This document shows, piece after piece, positions 33,767 to 42,860 of a DNA stretch of 64,000 nt. The DNA comes from an uncultured Lachnospiraceae bacterium. GTDB lineage: Bacteria; Bacillota; Clostridia; Lachnospirales; Lachnospiraceae. The translations under genes and the position numbers were made by a program. The stretch spans positions 62,001 to 126,000 of the forward strand of contig CAJUJK010000006.1 in the NCBI GenBank assembly GCA_910586705.1. Direction: 5' to 3'. Numbering within the stretch: position 1 is the stretch's first letter; the number at the start of each line of letters is the position of its first letter. The notes beneath the pieces are model-generated. The model was not told the origin of the DNA. It saw nothing but the letters and a program-made list of their open reading frames with translations, and made no database searches.

Positions 33767-34129
33767 CTACATCGGTGTTCCCACTTCGATCAGATTGCCG
33801 TCCGGATCAAAAAAGCGAACGCCTTTCTGTCCCCAGCTATGTATCATAAGCCGATTGACATACTGGATTTCTGGATATAACCGTTCCAGTTTCTCGATAA
33901 ACGCTTCCAGATCACGTTCCTCAAAATATAATTCGCTGGCGTTGCTTTGTGCAGTAATGTCTCTTCCCAGAAACTGCTTCCAGATTTCCTCGTCCTGAAG
34001 CACAAGCCCTTCCGTCAAAATTACGTTGTCGTCATTGTCAAGCACCACATCAAGCCCGAACAGATCATGGTAAAACTGTTTTGCCTTTTCCATATCTTTC
34101 ACAACGATCAATACATTCTTTAATTTCAT
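33767..34129 (-). CDS. VOC / glyoxalase-superfamily protein
   Basis: 120 aa from the ATG at 34129 (GGAG 8 nt upstream). Two beta-alpha-beta repeats: LKNVLIVVKDMEKAKQFYHDLFGL at the start and FFDPDGNLIEVG at the end, with a possible metal-binding Glu (residue about 117). May act on or sequester a small molecule or drug; the ligand is unknown. Confidence 0.85.
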   Translation of the reverse strand: MKLKNVLIVVKDMEKAKQFYHDLFGLDVVLDNDDNVILTEGLVLQDEEIWKQFLGRDITAQSNASELYFEERDLEAFIEKLERLYPEIQYVNRLMIHSWGQKGVRFFDPDGNLIEVGTPM

Positions 34130-34275
34130 TCCTGTGTCTCCTAAATCCCGATTTCTGCTGACCGGCTCTTGCCAATAAACGAGAGGAAGATGATGTTTTA
34201 AACCGCTTGCTTCAGTCATCCTCTTAAACTACTTCCAGAAACTGAACGGCGTGATTGCGTCGCAGTCACCGCAGC

Positions 34276-35034
34276 TTATCCTCTGTCCACCATACACTCA
34301 TGGATGAAATACAGCGCCATTGCCTCCATACGCCGGTTCCCGTCCTCCGAAAACCCGTGCGGTTCTCCGTGAAACAGTTCCAGTCGGGCATTCGGATATT
34401 TTTCGGACGCCCATTTTGCGTATTCCAGACCCACAACCTCATCCTCTGTCCCGTGCATCAGAAGGACCCGTCCGCCGAATTTCCCGATCTGCTCTCTGAT
34501 TCGGAAATCGCGGATGGATTCAAAAAACCTGCGCCCCAGCGTCATATCCCACAAAACTTCCGTATCGGGAATATCCTCCGGCTTTTGAAAGCGCTCGTTC
34601 CAGTTATCCGCAATACAGAAAGCCGGATACAGCAAAATAAGCGCACGAAAATCCCGCCCTCTTTCCTCCGCCGCCAGCGCGGAAACCATACCGCCCTGAC
34701 TGGCGCCGAACAGATAAATCTGGCTGCTGTCCACCCACGACCACTGTTTCGCTTCAACTAAAACGGCAAGCAGATCTTCCCTCTCCGTAAACAAGGTCAT
34801 CTCCGTGGTCGGAAAACCGCTTAAATCCCTCGTGCTGCCACCGCAAAAAGTAAAGCAGACCGCACCGATCCCGCTTTTTGCAAAATACGATGCCGAAACC
34901 GCAAAATCCTCCTTGTGCCCGTTATAACCATGGCTGAAAATCACCAGCGGAAAGCTGCCCTCCCCATCCGGCTTATAGTACGTTGCATCTACTGTTCTGT
35001 TATGGTGTGATATGGTTATGTTTTCAATCTGCAT
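34276..35034 (-). CDS. Alpha/beta-hydrolase (acyl-peptidase / BAAT-like esterase type)
   Basis: 252 aa, no signal peptide. Oxyanion segment FSHGYNGHKEDF, nucleophile elbow FGASQGGMVSA, Asp in HGTEDEVVG and His in GEPHGFSEDG. It resembles the small serine hydrolases annotated as cinnamoyl ester or acylglycerol-type esterases in gut Clostridia. Substrate unknown. Confidence 0.87.
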   Translation of the reverse strand: MQIENITISHHNRTVDATYYKPDGEGSFPLVIFSHGYNGHKEDFAVSASYFAKSGIGAVCFTFCGGSTRDLSGFPTTEMTLFTEREDLLAVLVEAKQWSWVDSSQIYLFGASQGGMVSALAAEERGRDFRALILLYPAFCIADNWNERFQKPEDIPDTEVLWDMTLGRRFFESIRDFRIREQIGKFGGRVLLMHGTEDEVVGLEYAKWASEKYPNARLELFHGEPHGFSEDGNRRMEAMALYFIHECMVDRG

Positions 35035-35310
35035 GTTTTTCCCCTTCTGTCCGGTTTCGCAATAACTGCATTTATTTTACTTCATAACAGGGCAGAGCAC
35101 AAGGAAGGAAAAACATGTCTGACACATCGGCACATCTTTTATTATAAATGCAAAATGTTCCCCCGCCGGCATTCATTATAGATTATAATATTTTATAGAA
35201 ACGTTAACAGACGCCGTATGAAGAAGCGGAGATATTTCATATCACTTTGATGTGTAAAAAATATAAAAGGCTTTACAGCATAAAATCATTTATGGTATAA
35301 GGAGAATGAC
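35035..35310. promoter_or_regulatory. Divergent intergenic region with GNAT promoter
   Basis: 276 bp without a gene between two divergent genes. The stretch 35215-35310 is AT-rich; TTTACA near 35271 with TATAAG near 35297 and GGAG before the ATG could drive the acetyltransferase gene. Nothing else stands out. Confidence 0.4.
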
Positions 35311-35853
35311 ATGGAAAACAAAATAATCGCAGCAGAGTCCGAACGGTTGATTTTAAGAAGATACAGAGAAGAAGATATACAGGACTTATTTGAATATTTG
35401 TCCGACCCGGAAGTGGTGAAATACGAACCCTATAAACCACTGACTTTTGAAGAGACAGAAGAAAATCTGGAATGGCGCATAAGTACAGAGGAAATGATTG
35501 CTGTTGAATTGAAAAGCTCTCACAAAATGATCGGCAATGTATATATAGGAAAACGCGACTTTGAAACGCTGGAAATGGGATATGTATTTAACCGGCATTA
35601 CTGGGGAAACGGCTATGCCGCCGAGAGCTGCAAGGCTTTAATCCGGCAGGCATTTGCAAACGGCGTACACAGAATCTATGCGGAATGTGACCCCGACAAT
35701 AAGAACTCGTGGAACTTGCTTGAAGCGTTAGGATTTCAGCGGGAAGCCCATTTCAGGAAAAATGTATACTTCTGGAAAGACGAAGCCGGAAATGCGATCT
35801 GGAAAGATACCTATATATATGCTAAATTAAATACAAGAGCGGAGGAAGATTGA
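35311..35853 (+). CDS. GNAT-family N-acetyltransferase (RimJ/RimL type)
   Basis: 180 aa, AAGGAG before the ATG. Typical RimJ/L layout: SERLILRRYREEDIQDLFEYL at the start, acetyl-CoA-binding loop YWGNGYAAESCKALI, and CDPDNKNSWNLLEALGFQREAHFRKN. Modifies an N-terminal or small-molecule amine. A perfect inverted repeat begins at its stop codon. Confidence 0.93.
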   Translation: MENKIIAAESERLILRRYREEDIQDLFEYLSDPEVVKYEPYKPLTFEETEENLEWRISTEEMIAVELKSSHKMIGNVYIGKRDFETLEMGYVFNRHYWGNGYAAESCKALIRQAFANGVHRIYAECDPDNKNSWNLLEALGFQREAHFRKNVYFWKDEAGNAIWKDTYIYAKLNTRAEED

Positions 35854-35884
35854 AAAATCACACTGATGCACTGATTTTTCAATC
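35848..35884 (+). terminator. Hairpin overlapping the acetyltransferase stop
   Basis: GATTGAAAAATCA (35848-35860) pairs perfectly with TGATTTTTCAATC (35872-35884), loop 11 nt. The T tract lies within the stem, so it resembles a terminator of the symmetrical A/T type. Confidence 0.6.
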
Positions 35885-35974
35885 TGCAAAGAACGCTTCG
35901 GGAAAACTGGAGATTTCCCAGAGTATACCAGATGCGGACCAATTTGTGGAAACGTAATATAAAGGAGTGGTAAT

Positions 35975-36342
35975 ATGAGTATGAAAAATTTTGCTATGCC
36001 GGATCAAATTTCTCCAACATTAGAATTGGATGAATTGGAAAGGCTAAAACATAGTCTGGAAGAAAACGTTTCCAAAGAAATGACAGAAGCCATAATGACG
36101 GAACTTCCATTATCTATAAATTCAACACCGGAAAACCGTGCAGAGTGGGTTGAGAAATTATGTGCTCATGCCCCATGTTAGAGGCAGCAGAAATTTCAAA
36201 TTCGTTAACATGGTGTCATTGTACGGCAGGATATAACAAAAAATTTTTTGAAATTGTTTTTGAAAGGTCAGTCGATGCAGAAATTTTACAAAGTATACGA
36301 CAAGGGTTTGATTTTTGTCTTTTAAGAATTACATTTCACTAA
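35975..36342 (+). pseudogene. Frameshifted DUF6144-like gene
   Basis: Two consecutive frames make one protein. The first (35975-36181) starts with MSMKNFAMPD after AAGGAG and ends LCAHAPC; the second (+1, to 36342) continues EAAEISNSLTWCHCTAGYNKKFFEIVFERSVDAEILQSIRQGFDFCLLRI. The WCHCxxG...VxxEILxSIxxGxDFC pattern recalls DUF6144 proteins. The break falls at about 36165-36185. A sequencing error would give the same picture. Confidence 0.65.
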
Positions 36343-36356
36343 ACTAAGGAAGGGAA

Positions 36357-36401
36357 GGCTGTTACAAAAGCAGCGAACATTCCTCTGCTTTCGCAACAGC
36401 C
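36357..36401. terminator. Hairpin between convergent genes
   Basis: GGCTGTT (36357-36363) with AACAGCC (36395-36401), and inner AAGCAG with CTGCTT. Lies between the pseudogene and the convergent pnuC gene, so it could serve both; neither side has a strong T run. Confidence 0.5.
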
Positions 36402-36416
36402 CTCTCCATTTTACCC

Positions 36417-37094
36417 CTATTTCGCGGCAAGCTTTTTCCAGTTATAATATCCGTACACGGAGTTGAACAGGTAAGCAACCCACATCACCACCATAGTAAC
36501 CGCCGAGGAGTCCTGCCCGATCAGAAGCACCCACATGACGACGGACACCACGTTCACGATAATCCACAGCAGCCACTGTTCCGCGTATCTGGCCACCTGC
36601 ATGATAAGCGCCACCACGGAAAACACGGTGGACATCGCGTCGATCAGGGCAAGCTGCCCGCCGATCCGGCTCAAAATCTGCCAGTAGACCACCACCACGA
36701 CCGCCACTGTGATCAGCAAGATAATGGTCTGCTTTAAGGAAAGCGTCTTGCCCTCCACTTCCCCGCTGTCCTGATCCTTATGTCTGGACCACAGATAAAA
36801 TCCCACAAAGTTCATCGGGATATAATAAAAGGCGTTCAGCATAAATTCCCCGTACAGATGGTTATTGAAAGTCAGGAAGGCATAGATTGCCACATTGACT
36901 GTTGCAAACACGTAGGTGCTGACCTTTCCTTTCGCCGCCAGCACCACGCCCAGAATCCCTGTAATGCCGCTGATCAGCGCAAGCAGATTGTCTCCCCAGA
37001 TAATACTGAGCGCCACCATAATAACCGTTGACAATAGCAGCCAGCTTATCTCAAATTTACTCCATCCTTCAAAAAATTTTTTCACTTTATCCAT
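36417..37094 (-). CDS. pnuC: PnuC-family nicotinamide riboside (vitamin) transporter
   Basis: 225 aa from the ATG at 37094 (GGGAGG 8 nt upstream). Seven hydrophobic segments; PnuC-like features are NVAIYAFLTFNNHLYGEFMLNAFYYIPMNFVGFYLW and YAEQWLLWIIVNVVSVVMW. PnuC proteins carry nicotinamide riboside by facilitated diffusion, trapped by phosphorylation. Overlaps the kinase gene upstream by 8 nt, so the two are coupled. Confidence 0.88.
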   Translation of the reverse strand: MDKVKKFFEGWSKFEISWLLLSTVIMVALSIIWGDNLLALISGITGILGVVLAAKGKVSTYVFATVNVAIYAFLTFNNHLYGEFMLNAFYYIPMNFVGFYLWSRHKDQDSGEVEGKTLSLKQTIILLITVAVVVVVYWQILSRIGGQLALIDAMSTVFSVVALIMQVARYAEQWLLWIIVNVVSVVMWVLLIGQDSSAVTMVVMWVAYLFNSVYGYYNWKKLAAK

Positions 37095-37995
37095 CAATCT
37101 TCCTCCCTTTTTCAAACTCTTCCTCCGTTAAAGCCGGTCCCTTCACACTGACTACCATAGCGGACACCCGGTTCGCCGCGCGAAGCGTCTCCTCCCAGCC
37201 CTCTCCCGACTGCCGCAGGGCAATCACTGCACCGATGTGGGAATCCCCCGCGCCGATGGTATCGATCACCTCTGCTTTCTCCGCGGGAATGACTCTTCCC
37301 TTACCGTTTTCCCACAGATATACGCCTCTTTCGCCGAGCGTAATCAGAACCGTGTTCCGGGTCTGCTCCGTAAGTTCTACAGCCGCCTCCTCTGCCGTCC
37401 CTTTCCCGGTAAATGCCAACGCCTCCCTCTCATTCAGATGCATCACCGGAGCAAGCGCCATCATTCTGTTTGTCTTTTCTTCCGAAATATAGGTGATCCG
37501 CGGGCCGGGCGCATAATATACCGTGAACTCCGGGTGGCTCTCCAGAAAATCCAGAATCACACTCCCCCCTTCTCCTTCCAGTTCGTAGCCGGAAACATAC
37601 GCGGAATCATACCTGTCAGTGTCCAGACGCGCAAACCATTCTTTCTCAAAACGACACTCAATCCCCGGCAGCGTGAGAAACGTTCTCTCCCCGTCCGCCT
37701 CCACCAGACACAGGCAGTATCCGTTGTCCGACGTCTCGGATTTCACCGGGCTTTCATGTCCGCTCCTTTTCAGTTCCTTTTCGATAAAGCTCGCATACAT
37801 GCCGGTTCCCACCGGGGCAAACAGCGTGTACGCTGCCCGAAAGTGTTTCAATATGCCCGCCACGTTATAGGCGCAGCCTCCCACCGTCATACTCTGCGTT
37901 TTGGCATACATGTCCTCGCCGGACAGGGGCAGCCTGTCGATTTCCATGATAATATCTAACATGGCGGCGCCGATCACCAGACATCCTTTCCTCAT
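37087..37995 (-). CDS. PfkB-family sugar or nucleoside kinase
   Basis: 302 aa. PfkB signatures: GGCAYNVAGILKHF at residues 39-52 and the C-terminal DTIGAGDSHIGA with the catalytic Asp. Phosphorylates a sugar or nucleoside hydroxyl. Lying between an ADP-ribosylglycohydrolase gene and pnuC, a nucleoside or ribose substrate is likely (inference). Its ATG follows directly after the glycohydrolase stop (1 nt boundary). Confidence 0.9.
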   Translation of the reverse strand: MRKGCLVIGAAMLDIIMEIDRLPLSGEDMYAKTQSMTVGGCAYNVAGILKHFRAAYTLFAPVGTGMYASFIEKELKRSGHESPVKSETSDNGYCLCLVEADGERTFLTLPGIECRFEKEWFARLDTDRYDSAYVSGYELEGEGGSVILDFLESHPEFTVYYAPGPRITYISEEKTNRMMALAPVMHLNEREALAFTGKGTAEEAAVELTEQTRNTVLITLGERGVYLWENGKGRVIPAEKAEVIDTIGAGDSHIGAVIALRQSGEGWEETLRAANRVSAMVVSVKGPALTEEEFEKGRKIDG

Positions 37996-38988
37996 TTATA
38001 CCCTCCCTCTTTTTTCTGCAATGACTTCCGCATACCTTTTTAAATCTGCTTCGTTTGCCTTATTAATCTGTTCCACATACGCTTCCGGGATCGCCCGGAA
38101 TCCCTGGGCGCCGCCGCAGACTGCCGTCGCCATGGCGCCGATCGTGTCCGTATCCCCGCCCAGATTGGCACAGAGCAGCGCACATCTTTTTACGTCGAAA
38201 CTGTAGTAAGCGATAGACAGCGCCGCCGGTACGGATTCCGACGTATTGACGCCCGCCCCCACCAGTTGATAGAGCGTTTCCAGAAACTTCTCCTCATCTG
38301 AGGCGTAAGCCTGCGCCAGTCTGATGCCAAGCTTCGTCCTCGCCCCCAGAGACGGGCTGACCGTGGATGCCCCAAGGGACAGGGCATACGCTTCCACCGA
38401 GAGCGCGTCCGCAATCATGCGCTCCCTGTCCCCGTAAGTGACAGCCGACGACACAGCCATGGCAATCATCGACGCCCCCGCAACCGTCACGTCACTGGTG
38501 TGTGTCACCTGCGATACCGAAGCCACATATCTGCACAGCGCCTCCCTCTGTTCCGGCATAAACAACGCCCCCACAGGTGCGATTCTCATTGCCGCGCCGT
38601 TGGAGACCGCCTCGTCCGAGAACTCCCTCGCGCTCTTTCCCTCCTCAAAAAGTTTCAAAGCAACCTTAGAGGTAGGACCGAGAATGTTATTCTCAAACGC
38701 GTTCTCCCTTTTCGCCCACTCCAATATATGCTGCGCTATATTCTTTCCCGAAGGGACAAAATCCGTCTCTATAAGGCTGTCCAGAATCGCCAGCGCCTGT
38801 CCTGTGTCGTCCGTAAACTGCCCCGCCTTATACTGGTAAGAAATCGCATTCTCGGGACACCCGTCAAGAAAATCCGTGATCTTCCCATAGTGCGCCTTCA
38901 CCCGCTCTCTGCTCCAAAGCTCCGGCGGCATCCCCATGGCATCCCCGATCGCCATTCCGTATAAAACCCCCAACACTCTTTCTTTCAT
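37996..38988 (-). CDS. ADP-ribosylglycohydrolase-family (DraG/ARH) protein
   Basis: 330 aa. Dinuclear magnesium site motifs: GMAIGDAMGMPPE near the N-terminus, GQFTDDTGQA around residue 58 and NLGGDTDTIGAMA near residue 276. The family cleaves N- or O-glycosidic bonds of ADP-ribose; some members act on nucleosides. First gene of a three-gene operon with the kinase and pnuC, facing a GntR regulator. Confidence 0.92.
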   Translation of the reverse strand: MKERVLGVLYGMAIGDAMGMPPELWSRERVKAHYGKITDFLDGCPENAISYQYKAGQFTDDTGQALAILDSLIETDFVPSGKNIAQHILEWAKRENAFENNILGPTSKVALKLFEEGKSAREFSDEAVSNGAAMRIAPVGALFMPEQREALCRYVASVSQVTHTSDVTVAGASMIAMAVSSAVTYGDRERMIADALSVEAYALSLGASTVSPSLGARTKLGIRLAQAYASDEEKFLETLYQLVGAGVNTSESVPAALSIAYYSFDVKRCALLCANLGGDTDTIGAMATAVCGGAQGFRAIPEAYVEQINKANEADLKRYAEVIAEKRGRV

Positions 38989-39006
38989 ATCGCAATATCT
39001 CCTTTC

Positions 39007-39022
39007 ACTTATTATAATAAGT
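39007..39022. promoter_or_regulatory. Palindrome in the operon promoter, candidate GntR operator
   Basis: ACTTATTATAATAAGT is a perfect 16-bp palindrome, 18 bp upstream of the glycohydrolase ATG, containing a TATAAT-like -10 on the minus strand. GntR/HutC regulators bind palindromes; the neighbouring divergent gene encodes one. Binding is inferred. Confidence 0.5.
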
Positions 39023-39209
39023 TATTTTATATATTATATCAACTTGGAATTTTATCAAAACCGAAAGCACTATTGTTATGCAATTTTCACAAAACAAGTT
39101 TATAATCCCCACCCTTTTATGGTTATTCTTCAAATACGCGTTGCGCAGAGCAGACAAATATTTTATAATGAACGAAGGAAACATGGAAAAAAACATTGTG
39201 TGAGGAAGT

Positions 39210-39959
39210 ATGGAAAGCATGAACCATAACACAGAAAAACACCTGCCCAAATATGCTGTGATCGAGCAGGATCTGGCAGAAAAAATAGAATCCGGCGAAC
39301 TGCCTTGCGGTTCGGAACTTCCCAGCGAGTCCGACCTGATGAACCTGTATCGGGTGAGCCGCGTCACCGCACGGCGCGCAATTGACGAGCTCTACCATCA
39401 TGGTTACATCGAAAAAATGCAGGGAAAGCGCACCAGAGTCAAAGGCTGCGCACCCCTGCAGGAGCTTACATCCGTATACAGTTACACCGAGGAAATTTTA
39501 CGGCACGGCATGACGCCGGGGCGCAAGGTGATCTCTGCGCAGATCCGTATCTGCACACAGGAGGAAAGTGAGCTTTTAAAGCTCCCGAAAGCCGACCCTG
39601 TCTTTCACATGGACCGTGTCTACTATGCGGACGGTCTTCCCCTGTGCTTTACGCAGACGACGCTGCCTTACCGGATTTTTCTGGACATCGAAACCCATGA
39701 TTTCAAGGAACTTTCCCTCTACCATGTTCTGGAAGCGGATTACGGCGTCACCATCACCAACACTTCCTTAAAGCTAAAGGCGGTTTCCGGTCCTGACAAT
39801 GTGGCAGAATATCTGGATGTGGCGGAAAGCACGCCCTTGCTTTACTCAAACGGGCTGACTTACGGGATCTGTCAGGACGCGGAAATCCCCATAGAGATTT
39901 TTACCTCCTACTATCTCACCACACGCTTTGAATACACGCTGGTGCAGAAGCGGGTGTAA
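39210..39959 (+). CDS. GntR-family (HutC subfamily) transcriptional regulator
   Basis: 249 aa. N-terminal winged helix (LPKYAVIEQDLAEKIESGELPCGSELPSESDLMNLYRVSRVTARRAIDEL, within residues 8-70) and C-terminal UTRA effector domain (residues 90-240). Divergent from the ADP-ribosylglycohydrolase operon, which it probably controls in response to a sugar or nucleotide ligand. GAGG lies close to the ATG. Confidence 0.92.
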   Translation: MESMNHNTEKHLPKYAVIEQDLAEKIESGELPCGSELPSESDLMNLYRVSRVTARRAIDELYHHGYIEKMQGKRTRVKGCAPLQELTSVYSYTEEILRHGMTPGRKVISAQIRICTQEESELLKLPKADPVFHMDRVYYADGLPLCFTQTTLPYRIFLDIETHDFKELSLYHVLEADYGVTITNTSLKLKAVSGPDNVAEYLDVAESTPLLYSNGLTYGICQDAEIPIEIFTSYYLTTRFEYTLVQKRV

Positions 39960-39981
39960 TGGAAAACCTGTTATTTCTCTT

Positions 39982-40584
39982 TTACCCCTGCTTGGTAATC
40001 ACCGCCACCGCGCAGGGCATCCTACCGTCAACCACAAAATATGAGACATTCTCATAGCCTGCGTCCGAAAAAAACTTCCGATAGGACTGCAAATCATACT
40101 GCCTCTTAAAGGTTACTCCCGCCATTTCAAGCAGGCGAACCGCCATCCTGTTCACGCCCGCCGACGCGTTGATATAAGTCGGAACGATAATTTTGCCGCC
40201 AGGCCTGCAGACCCGTTCCAGCTCCTTCAAGGCAACGCAGGGGTCGTCCAGCAGATGTATCACATTTCCCGCAACGACCTTGTCAAATCTGTTGTCGCGG
40301 CATTGCAGATGTGTCATATCCGCGCGCCTTACTCTGACATTGTCACAGGTGCGGCATTTTCTTGCCGCCTGCTTTAACATCCCCACGGAAAAGTCCGTTG
40401 CCATGAGTTTCCGGCATTTTGGGGCGATGGTTCTGCTGATCGCGCCCGTCCCGCAGGCACACTCCAACACCACGTCATCCGGCTCGATTTCCTCCGCCAC
40501 TTTTCTGCCAAGCCCACGATACACCTTTCCGTTATAAACCGTTTCAAACAAATCATATAATCCCGACACGTTATCCCAAAACAT
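39982..40584 (-). CDS. Class I SAM-dependent methyltransferase (UbiE/ Methyltransf_11 type)
   Basis: 200 aa. Motif I VVLECACGTGAISRTI (residues 38-53), ATDFSVGML, and DKVVAGNVIHLLDDP. The N-terminus MFWDNVSGLYDLFETVYNGKVY resembles UbiE-like small-molecule methyltransferases. No quinone pathway is nearby; acceptor unknown. Confidence 0.85.
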   Translation of the reverse strand: MFWDNVSGLYDLFETVYNGKVYRGLGRKVAEEIEPDDVVLECACGTGAISRTIAPKCRKLMATDFSVGMLKQAARKCRTCDNVRVRRADMTHLQCRDNRFDKVVAGNVIHLLDDPCVALKELERVCRPGGKIIVPTYINASAGVNRMAVRLLEMAGVTFKRQYDLQSYRKFFSDAGYENVSYFVVDGRMPCAVAVITKQG

Positions 40585-40636
40585 AGTTGCTCCTTAACCG
40601 TTCCTCTCCCGGACATCAGATTTTTATGATATCCGT

Positions 40637-41209
40637 TTAAATACATTTTATCAAAATCCCAAGCCCTGCGGACACCACGATCATCCAGACGGGCGATGGC
40701 GCTTTCCGTCTCGCTTTTCTGGCGAGCACGCCCCAGACCGACAATGCCAGAAACACAAAAATTCTGCCAAGATGAGGGGCAAAGGCATCCTCCAAGCGTT
40801 TGATCCCGAAAAAAACATCCAGTCCCATTATGACTGCCGTCGCCAGAATCAAGGCAGCGACGCATGGGCGGACCGCCCCGAGGAAAACCTTGACACCCTC
40901 GTATTGCATCAAATTTTTCAGACAGGCAACGATCAGCAAAATCAGGATAAAAGCCGGCAGTATCACGCCGAGAGTCGCCAGAAATGCCCCGAGGATCCCT
41001 CCCTGCGATGCCCCTACAAAAGTTGCCATATTCACGGCAAGCGGTCCCGGCGTAGATTCTGAAACAGCCACAAAAGCCATAAATTCCTTTTCCGTCAGCC
41101 AGTTGTTATCAAGAACCGTTTCCCTGATCAGGGAAATCATGCCATAACCCCCGCCAAAGGAAACTGCGCCGATTTTCAAGAATGCAAGAAACAGTTGCAT
41201 ATAAATCAT
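40637..41209 (-). CDS. Chromate transporter family, second half-subunit
   Basis: 190 aa, about five to six membrane segments. CHR-family signatures FGGGYGMISLI and SESTPGPLAVNMATFVG. In Firmicutes short-chain CHR proteins come as adjacent pairs acting together, as here; the natural substrate is often not chromate. Its start overlaps the partner stop by 4 nt. Confidence 0.9.
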   Translation of the reverse strand: MIYMQLFLAFLKIGAVSFGGGYGMISLIRETVLDNNWLTEKEFMAFVAVSESTPGPLAVNMATFVGASQGGILGAFLATLGVILPAFILILLIVACLKNLMQYEGVKVFLGAVRPCVAALILATAVIMGLDVFFGIKRLEDAFAPHLGRIFVFLALSVWGVLARKARRKAPSPVWMIVVSAGLGILIKCI

Positions 41210-41781
41210 CGTCTATCCCTCCCGTCCCGCATTTTCTTGTAGAGATACGCCACAACGCCAGCCAGACCGCAAATAACAATATAAAGTACCGCCGAAACAT
41301 GAAACGAAAGCAGTGAAAACACAATCATAGACGAAAAGACAATGGCTGCCACCGTTTTATCCCGCAGACTGCCGCAAACCGTTCTGACCATCTGTACCCC
41401 TGCAGAACCGATCAAATAAATCACGCATGCCTGTATGCCCTCGAGGGCATAACTGACATATGTCAGTTTTAAAAACTTTTCAAAATACAGCGAGATTAGA
41501 AAGATAATTGCAAATGACGGGATGCAGACAGCGACTGTTGACGCGAGCGCACCCCGGAATCCGGCGACATGATACCCGATATAGGTGGCGCTGTTGATTG
41601 CGACCGGTCCCGGCGTGGATTCGGCAATAGCAACCATGTCAAAAAACATGTCTTCTTTCATCCAGCGTTTTCTTACTACAAATTCATTTTTCAGCAGGGC
41701 AATCATGGCGTATCCGCCCCCAAAGGTAAAAGCGCCAATCTTAAAAAATGTCAGAAATAATACCCCTATCTTTTCCATCAC
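41206..41781 (-). CDS. Chromate transporter family, first half-subunit
   Basis: 191 aa, about six membrane segments with the same signatures as its partner: FGGGYAMIALL and AESTPGPVAINSATYIGY. Ends with a basic tail (KKMRDGRDRR). The pair forms a heterodimeric anion transporter of the CHR family. Confidence 0.9.
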   Translation of the reverse strand: MMEKIGVLFLTFFKIGAFTFGGGYAMIALLKNEFVVRKRWMKEDMFFDMVAIAESTPGPVAINSATYIGYHVAGFRGALASTVAVCIPSFAIIFLISLYFEKFLKLTYVSYALEGIQACVIYLIGSAGVQMVRTVCGSLRDKTVAAIVFSSMIVFSLLSFHVSAVLYIVICGLAGVVAYLYKKMRDGRDRR

Positions 41782-42129
41782 CGTGCCTCCTTTTCCATAG
41801 TATCATGGCACACCCTTTCCCGCCATAAAAAATTTGTCCCCCCAATCTGTTAATCTTTCCAGTCAAATACCACGCGGGAATAAAACCTATCATTGTGAAC
41901 CCGTCCGAAGATATGATATAATTCTGGTGTTGCTGATATCTGCGCCCGGATTTATCCGGCGGAAAAAGGAGACACTCTTATGAAAGAGGGTTTTTACTGT
42001 TATAGAGACAGCATTTATTATGGCTTATATGATGAGAACGATGCTCCAGAAAATGGAATCGTTTATCCCTGTCAGTCCTGCGCAGACGCCGCAAAAATAA
42101 TAGGAAAACATTCTGATATGGAGGTAACC

Positions 42130-42750
42130 ATGAATCAAAAAACAAACCGCACCAAAAAATATGCCGCCCTGTGCGCTGCCCTGCTTTCCATGGCAGTCAT
42201 GGCGGGCTGCGCAAACTCATCCGCCGACGGCAAAAATAGCACGGGCAGCGCGACGTCTTCTCCCGCCACCGAAAACGCTGCAAACGGAGACACACAGACA
42301 CAGCAGACAGATCCCGCCGCATTTCCCGCTTTCACGGCGACTGCTCTGGACGGCAGCACAGTCACGGAAAGCATTTTCAGCGAAAAAGACCTAACTGTTC
42401 TCAATATCTGGGGCACCTTCTGCGGTCCCTGCATCGGGGAAATGCCGAAACTTGGAGAATGGGCGAAAGAAATGCCGGACAACGTGCAGATCGTCGGTCT
42501 GATTATCGACATCAACGGGGAGGAGGACACCGAGCACCGCGATCTTGCGGTTGACATAACACAGCAGGCGGGCGTCGACTTTACCAACCTGATTGCCAAC
42601 GCGGACTTTGCCCCCATCTTAAAAGACGTGATCGGCGTCCCTACCACCCTGTTTATCGACGGTGACGGCAATATCGTGGGCGACCCGATTGTGGGCGCGG
42701 ATGTGGACGGCTATATTTCCTTTGTGGAGAATTACCTGAGTGAACAATAA
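42130..42750 (+). CDS. Thioredoxin-like lipoprotein (TlpA/ResA type)
   Basis: 206 aa from the ATG at 42130 (GGAGG 6 nt upstream). Lipoprotein signal MNQKTNRTKKYAALCAALLSMAVM with lipobox MAGC, a Ser/Thr/Ala/Gln linker (residues 28-60), then a TlpA-like fold with the redox site WGTFCGPC and cis-Pro loop GVPTTLF. It would act in the extracytoplasmic space on disulfides. A second good ribosome site at about 41966 serves an in-frame ATG at 41980 that would add 50 residues before the signal. A TATAAT box lies at 41917-41922. Next come the CXXC peptide and the polyferredoxin. Confidence 0.88.
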   Translation: MNQKTNRTKKYAALCAALLSMAVMAGCANSSADGKNSTGSATSSPATENAANGDTQTQQTDPAAFPAFTATALDGSTVTESIFSEKDLTVLNIWGTFCGPCIGEMPKLGEWAKEMPDNVQIVGLIIDINGEEDTEHRDLAVDITQQAGVDFTNLIANADFAPILKDVIGVPTTLFIDGDGNIVGDPIVGADVDGYISFVENYLSEQ

Positions 42751-42860
42751 CACGGGTGCAAAATTCCTCAAAGCAGCTTCAAAAAAGCGATACAAATGCC
42801 AGAAATACAGCATTTTCATCCCAATTTGACTCATAGCAGAGCTGTGACATGGAGGGCAGA

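Noticed and set aside
39181..39367. Small minus-strand ORFs opposite the GntR gene
   Set aside because: No ribosome site or domain; antisense to a convincing gene.
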